Positions 41,859 through 49,210 of a stretch of 64,000 bases of DNA are shown piece after piece. How positions within the stretch are numbered: the first letter of the stretch is position 1; the number at the start of each line of letters is the position of its first letter. Made by a program: the position numbers and the translations under genes. Source of the DNA: Syntrophomonas wolfei subsp. methylbutyratica (GTDB lineage Bacteria > Bacillota > Syntrophomonadia > Syntrophomonadales > Syntrophomonadaceae); assembly GCF_001570625.1 (NCBI RefSeq), contig NZ_BBQT01000015.1:1-64000 (forward strand), written 5' to 3'. The notes below the pieces were generated by a model that was given only the letters and a program-made list of their open reading frames with translations, made no database searches and had not been told where the DNA came from.

Positions 41859-42801
41859 TGCCAATGAAATCCGGGGACTATTTGCGATCCCGCCTTTATC
41901 CGAGGAATCTTGCCATATTCAATGGGCCTCCCGCTCTATTAGCGAAAAAGCTGGCCTGGCGGAGATACACGGACAGGTAGGGGTTAACACTGCTGCTTGT
42001 CCCTGTAATTGCAGATTTTGTTCCTTTGCTGCTGCCAATCTTATCTTTAAGGAAAACCAGGTTTCGGATTTGGAATATATTATCGAGCAGTGTTTGCATC
42101 TACAGGAACAAGGTGCCAATGCGATTTATCTAATGGCTACTGCCAATATGAATTTCGCCGACTTTCTGAACATCGCCGGCGAAGTAAGGCTTAAATTGCA
42201 ACCAGAAAGCATTATGATTGCCAATGTCAGGGATATTGATTATTATGAAGGGCTGGCATTGAAAGAGGCAGGGTTCGCTGGTATTTACCATGCAATTCGC
42301 CTGGGGGAAGGTGAAGTAACCCGCATTAGTCCGAGGAAACGATTGGAAACCGTTCAGGCAGCTAAAAAAGCCGGCTTAAAGGTAGGTACCTGTGTTGAAC
42401 CGGTTGGCCCGGAGCATAGCCTGAATGAACTGGTGGAAAAAACTATCATTGCACGTGAAATAGAGCCGGTATTCAGCGGGTCTGCCCGGCGTATAAGCAT
42501 TCCCGGTTCAAGCTTGGAACAGTATGGTATGGTCAGCGAAGCCAGTATGGCTCACATATTGGCTGTAGTTCACCTGGCTATGGGGCCGGGGATATCAGGG
42601 AATTGTACTCATGAGCCCAATACCCCGGGAGCCATAGCCGGAGCCAATCTATTTTGGGCGGAGGCAGGATTTAACCCCCGGGATACGTTTGAAAAAACTG
42701 AAGCCAGTCGTGGTTTTGACATTAAGAAATGTCAAGATATCTTTAAAGAAGCTGAATTTCCGGTATTGCAGGGATCTTCAGTTTTCTTTGCACGGGATTA
42801 A
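41803..42801 (+). CDS. Biotin-synthase-like radical SAM enzyme
   Basis: 332 residues, ATG 41803 after AAAAGGGGGATTTATA. CxxxCxxC is provided by ACPCNCRFCSFA near residues 67-74, which binds the SAM-cleaving 4Fe-4S cluster. GANAIYLMATANMNFADFLN, ALKEAGFAGIYHAIRLGEGE, RLETVQAAKKAGLKVGTCVE and PVGPEHSLNELVEK give the BioB/HydE/ThiH-type barrel. No auxiliary Cys cluster is evident at the C terminus. Product unknown; operon context with two glycosyl/nucleotidyl transferases and lipid-type membrane proteins suggests modification of a membrane-associated metabolite. Confidence 0.87.
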   Translation: MKTPIKQICDKALGGALLSANEIRGLFAIPPLSEESCHIQWASRSISEKAGLAEIHGQVGVNTAACPCNCRFCSFAAANLIFKENQVSDLEYIIEQCLHLQEQGANAIYLMATANMNFADFLNIAGEVRLKLQPESIMIANVRDIDYYEGLALKEAGFAGIYHAIRLGEGEVTRISPRKRLETVQAAKKAGLKVGTCVEPVGPEHSLNELVEKTIIAREIEPVFSGSARRISIPGSSLEQYGMVSEASMAHILAVVHLAMGPGISGNCTHEPNTPGAIAGANLFWAEAGFNPRDTFEKTEASRGFDIKKCQDIFKEAEFPVLQGSSVFFARD

Positions 42802-42824
42802 AAAACTAGTCGGGAGGGATTCTA

Positions 42825-43535
42825 TTGAATAAAAAGGTATGGAAACAATGGTGGTTTAAAATAGCCTTATTGGTCATACCGGTACTTTTATACTATCTGG
42901 TGCCGGCATTCCAGGAAATTATTCAAAATGCGATTAAGGTTTTATCGCGGGTGGATGTAGATGCGGCCCGGGATTACATTCTGTCATTTGGTATATGGGC
43001 GCCGGTGGTATCTTTTTTCCTGATGGTGTTTCAATCAGTGGCGGCACCGTTGCCGGCTTTTGTAATTACCTTTGCCAATGCCGGTCTATTCGGCTGGGTA
43101 AAAGGTGCAGCTTTATCCTGGAGCAGTGCCATGGTGGGAGCCATACTTTGTTTTGCCATTGCTCGCCTTTATGGGCGTTCTGTGGTTGAAAAATTCACTA
43201 CCCGCAGGGCCCTGAAAGAAGTGGATGTGTTTTTTGAGAAGTACGGTAAATGGGCGGTGTTGATTGCCCGTCTGTTGCCCTTTATTTCCTTTGATATTGT
43301 AAGTTATGCTGCCGGTTTAACTGCCATGGGCTGGTGGGAATTCATCTGGGCTACCGGTTTGGGTCAGCTTCCGGCTACCCTGGTATATTCCTATGTGGGA
43401 GACATGCTGGTGGGCAGTGTCCGCAATGTAGTCTTTGGTTTACTTATCTTATTTGCCCTGACCACTGTAATTATAATGGCTCGGCAGATTTGGAGGGATC
43501 GTAATGCTATGCAAACTACCAGTGAGGAAATATAA
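42825..43535 (+). CDS. VTT-domain (TVP38/TMEM64, DedA-like) membrane protein
   Basis: 236 residues from TTG 42825 behind GGGAGGGATTCTA. Spans near 12-28, 55-78, 85-110, 150-175 and 195-215. PLPAFVITFANAGLFGWVKG, FFEKYGKWAVLIARLLPFIS, DIVSYAAGLTAMGWWEFIWA and TGLGQLPATLVYSYVGDML are the VTT/SNARE-associated signature. These proteins scramble or flip lipids. Ends the operon that begins at 39047. Its last 64 bases are copied at 47914-47977. Confidence 0.9.
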   Translation: MNKKVWKQWWFKIALLVIPVLLYYLVPAFQEIIQNAIKVLSRVDVDAARDYILSFGIWAPVVSFFLMVFQSVAAPLPAFVITFANAGLFGWVKGAALSWSSAMVGAILCFAIARLYGRSVVEKFTTRRALKEVDVFFEKYGKWAVLIARLLPFISFDIVSYAAGLTAMGWWEFIWATGLGQLPATLVYSYVGDMLVGSVRNVVFGLLILFALTTVIIMARQIWRDRNAMQTTSEEI

Positions 43536-43585
43536 ATTTAGTTATGACCAGTAAGAAAAGTGGGGAGTGAGGAGTAGGGGTTATA

Positions 43586-43775
43586 GTGTCAAAAGGACCG
43601 TCCGAGACTGCTGAAAAAGTGCTCTTTTGCGTGTCATTCTGAGCGATAGCGAAGAATCTCGTTAGCTAAAGTCCCAATATTACGGACTTCCAAAAGAGAT
43701 CCTTCGTCGCCTGCAGCTCCTCAGGATGATATTTATGATACTTTTTCAGTGGTCTCGGACCGTCCCCTTGACACC
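43586..43775. repeat. MITE-like element with about 35-bp terminal inverted repeats
   Basis: Left GTGTCAAAAGGACCGTCCGA, GACTGCTGAAAAAGT and right ATACTTTTTCAGTGGTCTCG, GACCGTCCCCTTGACACC pair imperfectly over about 35 bases. The core has TCATTCTGAGCGATAGCGAA and GATCCTTCGTCGCC with TCAGGATGA, the same motif set as the element at 2092-2228. No coding capacity. Confidence 0.75.
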
Positions 43776-43783
43776 TATTTCTA

Positions 43784-44005
43784 TTATTTACTGGTTCCCT
43801 GGCGACCAAAGCCTTCGCCCAGCTTGATAGAATGCAATTGTCCCCCGCTGGCCCAATTATCCCGGGTATATTCATCAATCACCACTGTCACCCAATCGGG
43901 TTCAATTTCCAGAATACGGGCTGTTTCGCTGGTCAGAACAGTGACCAGTTCCTGTTTCTTATCCTGACTGCGGCCAGCAATCATTTTAACATTTATGATA
44001 GGCAT
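43784..44005 (-). CDS. 4-oxalocrotonate tautomerase-family enzyme
   Basis: 73 residues, ATG 44005 after AAAAGGGGGAATAGCT. Met-Pro start exposes the catalytic Pro1; MPIINVKMIAGRSQDKKQEL and VTVLTSETARILEIEPDWVT followed by VVIDEYTRDNWASGGQ match the small tautomerase family. Length is slightly above the 62 residues typical, because of a C-terminal tail. Substrate unknown; single gene between a MITE and Uma2 copy 2. Confidence 0.9.
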   Translation of the reverse strand: MPIINVKMIAGRSQDKKQELVTVLTSETARILEIEPDWVTVVIDEYTRDNWASGGQLHSIKLGEGFGRQGTSK

Positions 44006-44041
44006 AGCTATTCCCCCTTTTCAAGACCTCTTAACTGTTAT

Positions 44042-44620
44042 TTATCTAAATACATCTTCCAGCTTGATTTCCAGACCGGGAAAGAGTTTGGTGCTCAATA
44101 CCTGGTCGCTGGTAAATTCCCCGCTTTTTTGATATCTTCCCTCATCATCAAGGCTGTATACCACTACAACATTGAATTTGGGGAAAACCACCCAGTATTC
44201 AGGAATCCCACTGCGCTCATAGAGATTGAATTTCTCATTTAATTCCTTCTTAGCAGTGAAGGGGGAGATAATTTCTATTACCAGGTCGGGCGCACCCTTG
44301 CAGCCCTGTTCGTCCAGTTTACTAGGGTCGCAGATTATGCTCAGGTCAGGTTGTACAATATTATAAATTTCCTCGTCTTTTTCATCGTTTAGCGGCAGGC
44401 GCACATCAAAGGGAGCGGCAAAAACCGAGCATTCTTTATCGCGAAAAAACGACCATAATTGTCCTGCGAGTCCCATGGATATAGCTTGATGTTTGGTAGA
44501 AGGCGCCGGGCTCATATCATAGGGAACCCCATTGATTATTTCCCATCTTTCTTCATCTGGCCACTGCAGGTAGTCGGCATAGCTGTATTTTTTATCTGGT
44601 TGGGGAGAGGCCATGGACAT
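44042..44620 (-). CDS. Uma2-family (DUF820) nuclease-like protein, copy 2
   Basis: 192 residues, ATG 44620 behind AAAGGAGGAAAGGAAA. Nearly identical to the product at 36108-36686, with differences clustered around residues 63-77 (LAGQLWSFFRDKECSVFAAP versus LGRQIANYLRDKECQVFAAP). All core residues (PDLS, PDLVIEIISP, EKFNLYERSG) are retained, so both copies may work. Confidence 0.88.
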   Translation of the reverse strand: MSMASPQPDKKYSYADYLQWPDEERWEIINGVPYDMSPAPSTKHQAISMGLAGQLWSFFRDKECSVFAAPFDVRLPLNDEKDEEIYNIVQPDLSIICDPSKLDEQGCKGAPDLVIEIISPFTAKKELNEKFNLYERSGIPEYWVVFPKFNVVVVYSLDDEGRYQKSGEFTSDQVLSTKLFPGLEIKLEDVFR

Positions 44621-44643
44621 TTTCCTTTCCTCCTTTTCACAAT

Positions 44644-44720
44644 ATAACAAGGTGAAATATATCCCCCGCTAAGCGGTCGCCTATTCACAAAACAGGCGGC
44701 GGGTAATCCCCCAAATTCCA
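44644..44720 (+). repeat. Repeat A, left-part copy within duplication 2
   Basis: ATAACAAGGTGAAATATATC, CCCCGCTAAGCGGTCGCC, AACAGGCGGCGGGTAATCCC. Duplicate of the copy at 36710; here the TTC of the loop is lost (GGGTAATCC). Confidence 0.75.
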
Positions 44721-44773
44721 AACTTTGTAATTCCTATTATACTTGAGGTTCACAAATGAAGGCAAGTGGCATA

Positions 44774-44819
44774 TTTACCTGGTGGTCTATGACAAAGGGA
44801 TCGGCTCCCGCTGGATGAG
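44774..44819 (+). pseudogene. Nitroreductase gene fragment copied from 48418-48463
   Basis: TTTACCTGGTGGTCTATGAC, AAAGGGATCGGCTCCCGCTG matches 48418-48463 with about six differences in 46 bases and encodes LVVYDKGIGSRWM versus LMAYDKGIGSCWM. It starts at the end of segmental duplication 2. A short captured piece, not a gene. Confidence 0.65.
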
Positions 44820-44850
44820 TAGAGCAAAAAAACACCTAAGAATTGAGTAT

Positions 44851-44924
44851 GATATGTTCCCACAAACGATAGCCAATCTTGGATATGTTTCCAAATACGA
44901 GCGTGGATATGTTCCCAAAAACAA
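44851..44924. repeat. Three imperfect 19-20-bp direct repeats
   Basis: GATATGTTCCCACAAACGA (44851), GGATATGTTTCCAAATACGA (44881) and GGATATGTTCCCAAAAACAA (44905). They may be a binding-site array or a mobile-element end; they precede the cupin gene by 120 bases. Confidence 0.6.
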
Positions 44925-45043
44925 CAGGGGTTGAAAACGCAGTTTTGATAGCTATTCCCTCATCTCAAAACATATTGAGACAGTGGTATTGATAGAACGG
45001 AAATAACGGCTTACAATGATTCACGTGTGGAAGGATGATGGTT

Positions 45044-45361
45044 ATGAATCTGTTTGATATTCCTGGACATTTGAGAGATAAGGAGTTTTTTGAGTCTCTG
45101 CTGCCTGACCGGGGGATTCTGATTGAGCGCATCATCTCCACAGGCCAGGCATCCCCCACGGGTTTTTGGTATGATCAGGACCGGGATGAATTAGTGATGC
45201 TTCTTCAGGGTGAAGCCCAACTGGCATGGCCAGAAGGGAGAACTCTGTCAATGGGAAGAGGGGATTGGCTGCTGATTCCAGCCCACGAACGTCACCGGGT
45301 GGAGCGGACATCAAGCGACCCGCCCTGTATCTGGCTTGCAATTCACGGCCAACTGACGTGA
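45044..45361 (+). CDS. Small cupin-domain protein
   Basis: ATG 45044, chosen over two upstream ATG at 45035-45038 because AAGGATGATGGTT gives correct spacing. 105 residues: single cupin barrel with DQDRDELVMLLQGEAQLAWP (motif 1, unusual in lacking the HxH pair) and GRGDWLLIPAHERHRVERT (motif 2, His conserved). Possibly a sugar- or carboxylate-binding cupin with altered metal site. Followed by fragments. Confidence 0.82.
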   Translation: MNLFDIPGHLRDKEFFESLLPDRGILIERIISTGQASPTGFWYDQDRDELVMLLQGEAQLAWPEGRTLSMGRGDWLLIPAHERHRVERTSSDPPCIWLAIHGQLT

Positions 45362-45376
45362 CGGGTCATAGCCCAG

Positions 45377-45502
45377 ATGGTGTGGGAAGCGATTGCTGAT
45401 GAAATTGGTGCGGTAGCTATGTATGCACAAATGGCCAATATGGTAAATAATGTAGAACTCAAGACCATGATAGGGCCCTGGCTATTCCCGCCACTGCCCT
45501 GA
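45377..45502 (+). pseudogene. Ferritin-like/rubrerythrin fragment
   Basis: MVWEAIADEIGAVAMYAQMA, NMVNNVELKTMIG resembles the first helix of ferritin-like proteins (AIxDExxAxxxYxxMAxxVxxxxLKxxI). The rest is lost and the frame stops in unrelated residues. Forty-one codons, no ribosome site. Confidence 0.45.
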
Positions 45503-45572
45503 ATTATAGCGAAACGAGGTGAGATCTCCCAAGTCAGGCAGCAGATTGCATTTTAGCTTTCAACTTCCTTAT

Positions 45573-45980
45573 TCATATCATCTTAAGGATATTTAAAGTC
45601 TCCAGCTGCCCGGCCATCAAATCAAAATCACGATCATTGTGCAGAAGCAAAAGATTGTTTTCTATGGCAGTGAGTGCAATTAGAACATCTATTGTGCTGC
45701 GGGGTGTTATACCCTTGCGGCGCAGGTCGAAATAGAGCCGTGCCGCTTTTTCATAGGTAGCTGTTTTCTCAGGCAAAAAATAAATGATTTGGGTTGAGAG
45801 ATAGTCACGCAATTGTTTATATTCCTTTTCATTTCGTGCTCCTTGTAAAACCTCCTGAAAGGTATAGGAGGAAAACCCAAAATCTATATTACGGGACAAG
45901 ACTTGATCAAAAAGCTGGATTTTTTCATTGATTTGCCCTTTGAGAAAACCGATGAGTACCGAAGTGTCAACCAATATCAT
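45573..45980 (-). CDS. vapC: VapC-type PIN-domain ribonuclease toxin
   Basis: 135 residues, ATG 45980. MILVDTSVLIGFLKGQINEK carries the first Asp, FSSYTFQEVLQGARNEKEYK the Glu, RRKGITPRSTIDVLIALTAI the third acidic residue and LLLHNDRDFDLMAGQ the fourth. A full PIN active site. Four-base overlap with vapB. VapC toxins cut tRNA or rRNA; the target here is unknown. Confidence 0.92.
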   Translation of the reverse strand: MILVDTSVLIGFLKGQINEKIQLFDQVLSRNIDFGFSSYTFQEVLQGARNEKEYKQLRDYLSTQIIYFLPEKTATYEKAARLYFDLRRKGITPRSTIDVLIALTAIENNLLLLHNDRDFDLMAGQLETLNILKMI

Positions 45981-46180
45981 TTTCGCCCCTCCCGCATAGC
46001 CCTGTAATCATAATTGCCGGCAAACTGTATTTTGCCGCGCAATTCCTTCAAGTCCTTACGGGTACGGCGCTCCACAAATTCTATAATAGCTTTTTCCACA
46101 ACATCTTTTTTGGTTTTTAGACCAGAAACCTCCATTGCCCTTTGCATCAAGGTATCGTCTATTATAATATTTGTGCGCAT
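45977..46180 (-). CDS. vapB: VapB-type antitoxin (ribbon-helix-helix)
   Basis: ATG 46180 behind AAGGAGGTGTATAGCA; the longer frame to 46204 has no site. 67 residues. MRTNIIIDDTLMQRAMEVSG, LKTKKDVVEKAIIEFVERRT form the Arc-type ribbon-helix-helix; the C-terminal LRGKIQFAGNYDYRAMREGR wraps the toxin, including the DYxxMREGR motif of this subfamily. Confidence 0.92.
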   Translation of the reverse strand: MRTNIIIDDTLMQRAMEVSGLKTKKDVVEKAIIEFVERRTRKDLKELRGKIQFAGNYDYRAMREGRK

Positions 46181-46332
46181 TGCTATACACCTCCTTATAC
46201 ACATAATAGTATCTTAGATTTGTTTGGTCAATAATTTTCGATGGAGATGGGCAGCAATGCTGCTAGCTGTCCTTTTGATAAACTAAATGCAATAAAGGAA
46301 GCCAGGAAAATACCTGCAGAATGGAATTGGAA

Positions 46333-46482
46333 TGACAGGGGACGGGGTTGTTGACATGCCCGTACTACCATCTATTTGGAATGGTCGATTTTTGAGGGCT
46401 TATTGTATTTTGTAATGAACCTATAAAACACTTAGCAAAATTTTCAGGATATGTTATTGTCAATAACCCCGTCCCCCTGACA
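46333..46482. repeat. MITE-like element, family C
   Basis: TGACAGGGGACGGGGTTGTT and GACA at the left, ATTGTCAATAACCCCGTCCC and CCTGACA at the right, are inverted arms of about 24 bases enclosing about 100 non-coding bases. The same arms occur close together at 61561-61636. Confidence 0.75.
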
Positions 46483-46500
46483 CCGCCATTTCTCCCGCTA

Positions 46501-46950
46501 TTATAATTCATGGTCGATTATATCTTTTATGCTTTTGAGAGTATTTATGCTGTATTGTAATTCATCAAGCTTATCCTGGCTGTAGTCATATTTTTGGTCG
46601 CTTTTTAAATCACAGGCTCCCTGGCCGGTAATTGGGTCCGGGTATTCGACTAATACTGATCTGGCATATTTTTGCTGCCCATCCAGAAAAAATCCTCTGT
46701 AGATTGCTTTTTCCATGGGTTCATAGGTTAGTCCCAGGTGTTGGCAGAAGATGTCGGCAATTTCTTTATCACCTGAAGCGCAATTTATCCATCCGTGAAA
46801 ATCAATGATAATATCCGGGGCTTCTTCTATGACTAAGTCTCGTAAGGCTCTGGCTTCTGGTGAAGCAAATGGTTTGTCTCCGGTTTTGTTTCTGTTATTG
46901 GTCCGGACTTTAAAATCGTAGTCAAAATCCATATTAATATCTATGCCCTG
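46501..46950 (-). pseudogene. M14 zinc carboxypeptidase-like, C-terminal fragment
   Basis: The minus strand gives GIDINMDFDYDFKVRT, KPFASPEARALRDLVIEEAP, DIIIDFHGWINCASGDKEIA, then FLDGQQKYARSVLVEYPDPI. IDFHGW and the N(R/M)xF region match M14 peptidases (third zinc ligand His). The N-terminal HxxE zinc motif is missing; the frame upstream of 46950 runs into the promoter of the opposite gene. Confidence 0.65.
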
Positions 46951-47112
46951 GGATAAAAAAGGAAGGTGACAACATCTCCGTCGTATGTTAAGTACAATGG
47001 TGATAAAGATAAGAATAATTACATATACTATTACATGGCATTTGTAAAGCACTTGATTGACAATTGCTTTACGATTTGTTATGTTGAAGTTGCATAGGAG
47101 GGAGTGATATTT

Positions 47113-47376
47113 ATGGCCCAAACAATGGTGAATTTTCGTATGGATGAAGATTTAAAAAAGAGCATGGAAAAGGTTTGTTCTGATATGGGGCTTTCTATGA
47201 CAGCTGCTTTTACGATTTTTGCAAAAAAGGTTGCCAGAGAGAAACGTATTCCTTTTGAGGTCTCTGCTGATCCGTTTTATTCTGAAAGCAATATGAAATA
47301 TTTAGAACAAGTTATCGCAGATATTAACGAAGGACGTGCTAAGCTTTTCGAGCATGATTTGATAGAGGCAGATTAA
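47113..47376 (+). CDS. relB: RelB/DinJ-family antitoxin
   Basis: ATG 47113 behind AGGAGGGAGTGATATTT. 87 residues: MAQTMVNFRMDEDLKKSMEK, VCSDMGLSMTAAFTIFAKKV and AREKRIPFEV form the RelB/DinJ ribbon-helix-helix; the C-terminal half binds toxin. Its TAA overlaps the toxin ATG by one base. Confidence 0.92.
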   Translation: MAQTMVNFRMDEDLKKSMEKVCSDMGLSMTAAFTIFAKKVAREKRIPFEVSADPFYSESNMKYLEQVIADINEGRAKLFEHDLIEAD

Positions 47377-47636
47377 TGCAGTTATTGTGGGAAGAAAGAG
47401 CATGGGAAGAATATGGCTATTGGCAAACACAAAACAAGAAAGTATTGAAACGGATAAACATATTGATTAAGGATATTCAAAGAAATACCTATGAAGGTAT
47501 TGGAAAGCCGGAGCCTTTAAAAGGGAATTTAAGTGGTTGGTGGAGCAGACGAATTGATGAAGAGCATAGGATTGTTTATTGTGAAAAAGACGGTTCTATA
47601 ATAATTGCCTCATGCAAAGGACACTATGAGGAATAA
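47376..47636 (+). CDS. yoeB: YoeB-family toxin (ribosome-dependent mRNA interferase)
   Basis: 86 residues: WEERAWEEYGYWQTQNKKVL, KRINILIKDIQRNTYEGIGK, PEPLKGNLSGWWSRRIDEEH and RIVYCEKDGSIIIASCKGHY. The Glu near 46 (GIGKPEPLKG), Arg in SRRIDEEHRIVY and C-terminal GHY are the YoeB catalytic set. Pairing with a RelB/DinJ-type rather than YefM-type antitoxin is a mixed combination. Confidence 0.92.
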   Translation: MQLLWEERAWEEYGYWQTQNKKVLKRINILIKDIQRNTYEGIGKPEPLKGNLSGWWSRRIDEEHRIVYCEKDGSIIIASCKGHYEE

Positions 47637-47727
47637 AATATCAGGTGGTGTAAAAATATACAGACGCTCCCACGGTTCTCCTAAGCCAGCCAAAAGCGGC
47701 GGCCGGAATAATAAAGTATGATGTTTA

Positions 47728-47910
47728 TTATTCTTCTGTATCGTCATCCTCTCGGGAGGACTCGTAAAATCCGGGTATCATGTAGTTTTTGTGAGATACT
47801 TCGGCGATAAACCGGCTGGGGGTGTCATATCCTGTTTTTACAAGAATGCTTTTTAGATGAGTTCTTACCGAGTCATATTTTATACCCAATATGTCCGCTG
47901 TATCTTTTTG
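47728..47910 (-). pseudogene. LuxR-type HTH regulator, C-terminal fragment
   Basis: On the minus strand SQKDTADILGIKYDSVRTHL, KSILVKTGYDTPSRFIAEVS gives the end of a LuxR-type HTH, then a tail to EDDDTEE. Upstream homology stops at 47911-47914, exactly where a copied piece of the VTT gene begins. Confidence 0.6.
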
Positions 47911-47913
47911 GGA

Positions 47914-47977
47914 GCTCGGCAGATTTGGAGGGATCGTAATGCTACGCAAACTACCAGTGAGGAAATATGAATTTAGT
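47914..47977 (+). pseudogene. Copy of the VTT gene 3' end (43479-43542)
   Basis: GCTCGGCAGATTTGGAGGGA, TCGTAATGCTACGCAAACTA, CCAGTGAGGAAATATGAATT matches 43479-43542 at 62 of 64 bases. It begins at a HTH fragment and ends 58 bases before the nitroreductase start. Confidence 0.85.
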
Positions 47978-48035
47978 ACATACCTTGTTAGGTCCTGGTG
48001 GATTTGCTAAGCTGAGTTTCAAGGAGGTGTTTTGA

Positions 48036-48611
48036 ATGGAAACCCGGGAGGCTATTTTTGGTCGAAGGAGTATTAGAAAGTACTTGGACAAGCCGATTGA
48101 ACCGGAGGTCTTGCAAGATATCCTGGAAGGCGCAGTCATGGCGCCATCTGCCGTCAACAATCAACCCTGGTATTTCCTGGCGATTCAGAGTCAAGAACAG
48201 ATGGAAAAGCTGCGGGGCATTTTTCAGGAGGTTAGTGTAAAGACCAGGGCGGTATTGGAGAAACGTTTCCCTAACAATCCCGAGGTAGTCAGCGAGACCC
48301 TGGGATTTTTAACTGGTCTTGGCAATGCCAGGGTTTGCGTACTGGTTTTCCTGTTAAAGCCCAGCAAAGATTATGATATCATTGCGGTTGAGTCAACCTC
48401 CGCGGCGATTCAGAATCTTTGCCTGATGGCCTATGATAAAGGGATCGGCTCCTGCTGGATGACTGCGCCTTTATCGACTGGCTTTAGCGATATCCTGGAG
48501 AAAACGTTTGCACCTGGCAAGGGCAAGTTTATAGCCGCGGTTACGCTGGGGTATCCGGCTGTTTCTCCCCAGGCGCCGAAAAGAAAACCGGGGCGTTATG
48601 AGATTATCTGA
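48036..48611 (+). CDS. Nitroreductase-family flavoenzyme
   Basis: 191 residues, ATG 48036 after CAAGGAGGTGTTTTGA. METREAIFGRRSIRKYLDKP (FMN phosphate-binding Arg residues), APSAVNNQPWYFLAI, AAIQNLCLMAYDKGIGSCWM and AVTLGYPAVSPQAPKRKP match the compact nitroreductase fold. Probably an FMN-dependent NAD(P)H oxidoreductase of unknown substrate; part of it is copied at 44774. Confidence 0.9.
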   Translation: METREAIFGRRSIRKYLDKPIEPEVLQDILEGAVMAPSAVNNQPWYFLAIQSQEQMEKLRGIFQEVSVKTRAVLEKRFPNNPEVVSETLGFLTGLGNARVCVLVFLLKPSKDYDIIAVESTSAAIQNLCLMAYDKGIGSCWMTAPLSTGFSDILEKTFAPGKGKFIAAVTLGYPAVSPQAPKRKPGRYEII

Positions 48612-48704
48612 TCCCAAGCCCCCGGCTTTGCGACTGGCTGCTTTGACTGCTTGAATAAATCAGCCGCTATCCTCTTGCCACCGGTGGCCAAGAAAGCTAG
48701 TAGC

Positions 48705-48888
48705 GGCATTTCAGCAAGAGATGCTGATTATAGAATACAAAACAATCAAGGGGTTGCCGGAAGTTTAAACGATCACAGAAAATTAGTTGATATGAAAGAT
48801 TCAGACCGGAGAAACATATTCATTATAATTTGGTTGGCAGGAGTTTTTGCGCTGGCTACATATACCCTGATCATAAATCTCAAGCTGT
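48705..48888 (+). pseudogene. Copy of the central part of the second BlaR1-type gene
   Basis: Matches 51169-51352 over 184 bases with about a dozen differences and no gaps; it encodes GISARDADYRIQNNQGVAGS and the following span. Frame remains open but the M56 catalytic region is not included. Followed by unrelated sequence. Confidence 0.9.
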
Positions 48889-48998
48889 CATCTGGGTTTA
48901 ATGGCGTATAATATCCTTCGTATCCTGGGACAGATGACGGTTCAGTTGCCGAATAGGCTGATACCTCTAAAGAAGATGGCCCAGAGACCGCATCTTAG

Positions 48999-49146
48999 CA
49001 TTGTTAGAAAATGAGGACCGAAAAAAAGTATTGCCTTTGAGGCCAAGGGGAATCCCAGCAAAGCAGGGCTGGGGTTTGCCCGCAGCCAGGGAGTTGATTT
49101 CCTAAATTGCAGATACGGGAAGCAGGTGGGGTAGAGTATCTTTTGC
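48999..49146 (+). pseudogene. Copy of a glyS segment (55356-55506)
   Basis: CATTGTTAGAAAATGAGGAC, AAAAAGTATTGCC, GGGAATCCCAGCAAAGCAGG, GCTGGGGTTTGCCCGCAGCC and GATACGGGAAGCAGGTGGGG align with glyS with several substitutions and small indels that break the frame. A 148-base orphan piece. Confidence 0.9.
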
Positions 49147-49210
49147 TCCGAGAATGACATACTGTCATTTATACCCTCCTAACTTTTAAAGCGATATCAG
49201 AACCCGGACT

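Larger units (their letters stand above)
44027..44771 (-). repeat. Segmental duplication, copy 2 (Uma2 gene plus flank)
   Basis: Direct counterpart of 36092-36840; homology starts at CTCTTAACTGTTATTTATCT and ends after AAATGAAGGCAAGTGGCAT. About 745 bases, including the repeat A part copy. Confidence 0.85.

Noticed and set aside
44851-44924. CRISPR-like array
   Set aside because: Only three imperfect repeats with 4-11-base spacing; no spacers or cas genes.
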